Source: CAZWEZ01 sp964632795
GTDB lineage: Bacteria > Pseudomonadota > Alphaproteobacteria > Rhodospirillales > 2-02-FULL-58-16
Direction: 5' to 3'
Assembly (NCBI GenBank): GCA_964632795.1
Contig: CAZWEZ010000088.1
Location: 1 to 15,673, forward strand
Length of the DNA: 15,673 nucleotides
A model generated the notes under the pieces. That model saw only the letters and a list, made by a program, of their open reading frames with translations. It had not been told where the DNA came from and ran no database searches. The position numbers and the translations under genes are program-made. Below are positions 14,686-15,673 of this stretch, piece by piece (positions within the stretch are counted from its first letter, which is position 1; each line of letters begins with the position of its first letter).

Positions 14686-15673
14686 TTGACGGCCTTGGCC
14701 CCGGCCTTGGCCCTGACTCTGTCCCTCGCCCTGGCCGCCTGCTCGTCGGACGACGACGCCGGGCAGGGAGTCATCGGCTACGTCGAGGGTTTCCTGGGCG
14801 GGGTCGCGGCCGACGAGCCGTGGGCCGCGCAGATCGGCCGCGACGCCCTGTCGGCGGGCGGCAACGCGGTCGACGCGGCGGTCGCCGTCTACTTCGCGCT
14901 GGCGGTCTCCAAGCCGTCCTCGGCCAGCCTCGGCGGCGGCGGCGTGTGCATCGTCCACGACAACCCGAGCAATTCCACCGAAGCCCTGGACTTCCTGGCC
15001 GGGGTGCCGCGGGTGGTGGCGCCGACGGCGACCCGGCCCAGCGCCGTTCCCGGCAACCCACGCGGGTTCTACGCCCTCCACGCCAAGTACGGGCGCCTGC
15101 GCTGGGCCCAGTTGGTGGCGCCGGCCGAGAAGCGGGCCCGCTTCGGCCTCCAGGTCTCGCGCTCCCTGGCCCGCGACCTGGCGCCGCTCGAGCAGGCCTT
15201 GATGGCGGAAGCCGAGACCCGCCGCGTCTTCTCCCGGCCCGACGGCGGGGGGCTGGTCGGGGAAGGCGACTTCCTGACCCAGCTCGACCTGTCGGCGGTG
15301 CTGAGCCGGATGCGCGCCAAGGGGCCGGGGGACTTCTACAACGGCCTGATGGCCACGCAACTGGTCGCCGCCGTCGCCGAGGCGGGCGGCTCGTTGGCCA
15401 TCGAGGACCTGCGCGGCTATTCCCCGGTGTGGCGCGACACGATCAAGGTCCCGTTCGCCAACGCCACCGTCCACTTCGTCCCGCCCCCGGCGGCGGCCGG
15501 CGCGGTGGCCGCCCAGATGTGGGCCATGCTGACCGCCGAGGACCGCTACGAGGACGCCGGACCCGGGGAGCGCAACCACCTGTTGGCCGAGGCCGCGATG
15601 CGCGCCTTCGCCGACCGCGGGCGCTGGCTGCGCGACGACGGGACCAGCGCCGTCGCGCCGGACCGCCTGGCCG
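14686..15673 (+). CDS. Gamma-glutamyltransferase-like lipoprotein (3' end outside window)
   Basis: The frame is open to the window edge (329 codons from TTG 14686). Residues 1-19 form a lipoprotein signal ending LALAAC, with Cys19 followed by SSDDD. The mature part matches the large-subunit region of gamma-glutamyltransferases: GRDALSAGGNAVDAAVAVYF (51-70), GGGGVCIVHD (83-92), AVPGNPRGFYALHAKYG (about 120-136), then the helical region to ADRGRWL. The nucleophilic Thr and autoprocessing site would lie beyond the window. The position where canonical enzymes carry DxRExAP, whose Arg holds the glutamyl carboxylate, reads LDFLAGVP (101-108), so substrate binding may differ. An in-frame ATG at 14617 would add 23 residues, but it overlaps the divergent M48 start and lengthens the signal; the TTG is preferred with moderate confidence. 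Confidence 0.8.
   Translation, partial: MTALAPALALTLSLALAACSSDDDAGQGVIGYVEGFLGGVAADEPWAAQIGRDALSAGGNAVDAAVAVYFALAVSKPSSASLGGGGVCIVHDNPSNSTEALDFLAGVPRVVAPTATRPSAVPGNPRGFYALHAKYGRLRWAQLVAPAEKRARFGLQVSRSLARDLAPLEQALMAEAETRRVFSRPDGGGLVGEGDFLTQLDLSAVLSRMRAKGPGDFYNGLMATQLVAAVAEAGGSLAIEDLRGYSPVWRDTIKVPFANATVHFVPPPAAAGAVAAQMWAMLTAEDRYEDAGPGERNHLLAEAAMRAFADRGRWLRDDGTSAVAPDRLA

Overview
The window is a high-GC (roughly two-thirds G+C) chromosomal segment, most likely from an alphaproteobacterium of Rhodospirillales type. The reasons are the class I ketol-acid reductoisomerase and acetolactate synthase sequences, the miaA-ilvB-ilvN-ilvC order, and a BepA-like M48 protease lying close to a Com1-like DsbA protein. 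This placement is inferred from remembered family and gene-order patterns, not from a search.

Layout. (1) 1-2813, minus strand: a secreted TolB/PD40 plus M28-type peptidase (its C-terminal end lies outside the window) and, overlapping its start by 14 nt, an amidase-signature hydrolase. (2) 2892-3923, plus: a secreted M23 (LytM) cell-wall peptidase. (3) 3925-4036: a large, almost perfect palindrome, then a stand-alone integrase N-terminal-like protein on the minus strand (4019-4444) whose stop codon lies inside the palindrome. (4) 4496-5569, plus: a decarboxylating tartrate/D-malate dehydrogenase-type enzyme. (5) 5610-10000, minus: the branched-chain amino acid block miaA, ilvB, ilvN, ilvC, with a plausible sigma70-type promoter before ilvB. 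(6) 10050-10632: decayed pieces of a REP-associated (Y1-type) transposase gene, one of them a 141-bp miniature element with 27-bp perfect terminal repeats, around a 71-residue very basic small protein. (7) 10686-11237, minus: a ferritin-like/rubrerythrin-type protein. (8) 11291-11554: a 264-bp miniature inverted-repeat element flanked by TA within CTAG, containing two nested hairpins. (9) 11619-12365, minus: a DsbA-family oxidoreductase. (10) 12381-12520: a hairpin followed directly by a second copy of the palindrome family seen at 3925-4036. (11) 12545-14618, minus: a DUF3047 lipoprotein and an M48/TPR metalloprotease. (12) 14686-end, plus: a gamma-glutamyltransferase-like lipoprotein, cut by the window edge.

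The coding genes are housekeeping or envelope functions: branched-chain amino acid synthesis (acetolactate synthase followed by reductoisomerase), tRNA modification, and periplasmic proteolysis and folding (M48, DsbA, M23, M28, GGT-like). No defence, secretion or biosynthetic system is evident. The unusual content is in the intergenic DNA: at least three families of small palindromic or mobile repeats in under 9 kb. The palindrome family is notable because its flanks differ between the two copies yet are symmetric within each copy. A second point is an ilvC whose cofactor-specificity loop is acidic instead of carrying the usual Arg/Ser residues.
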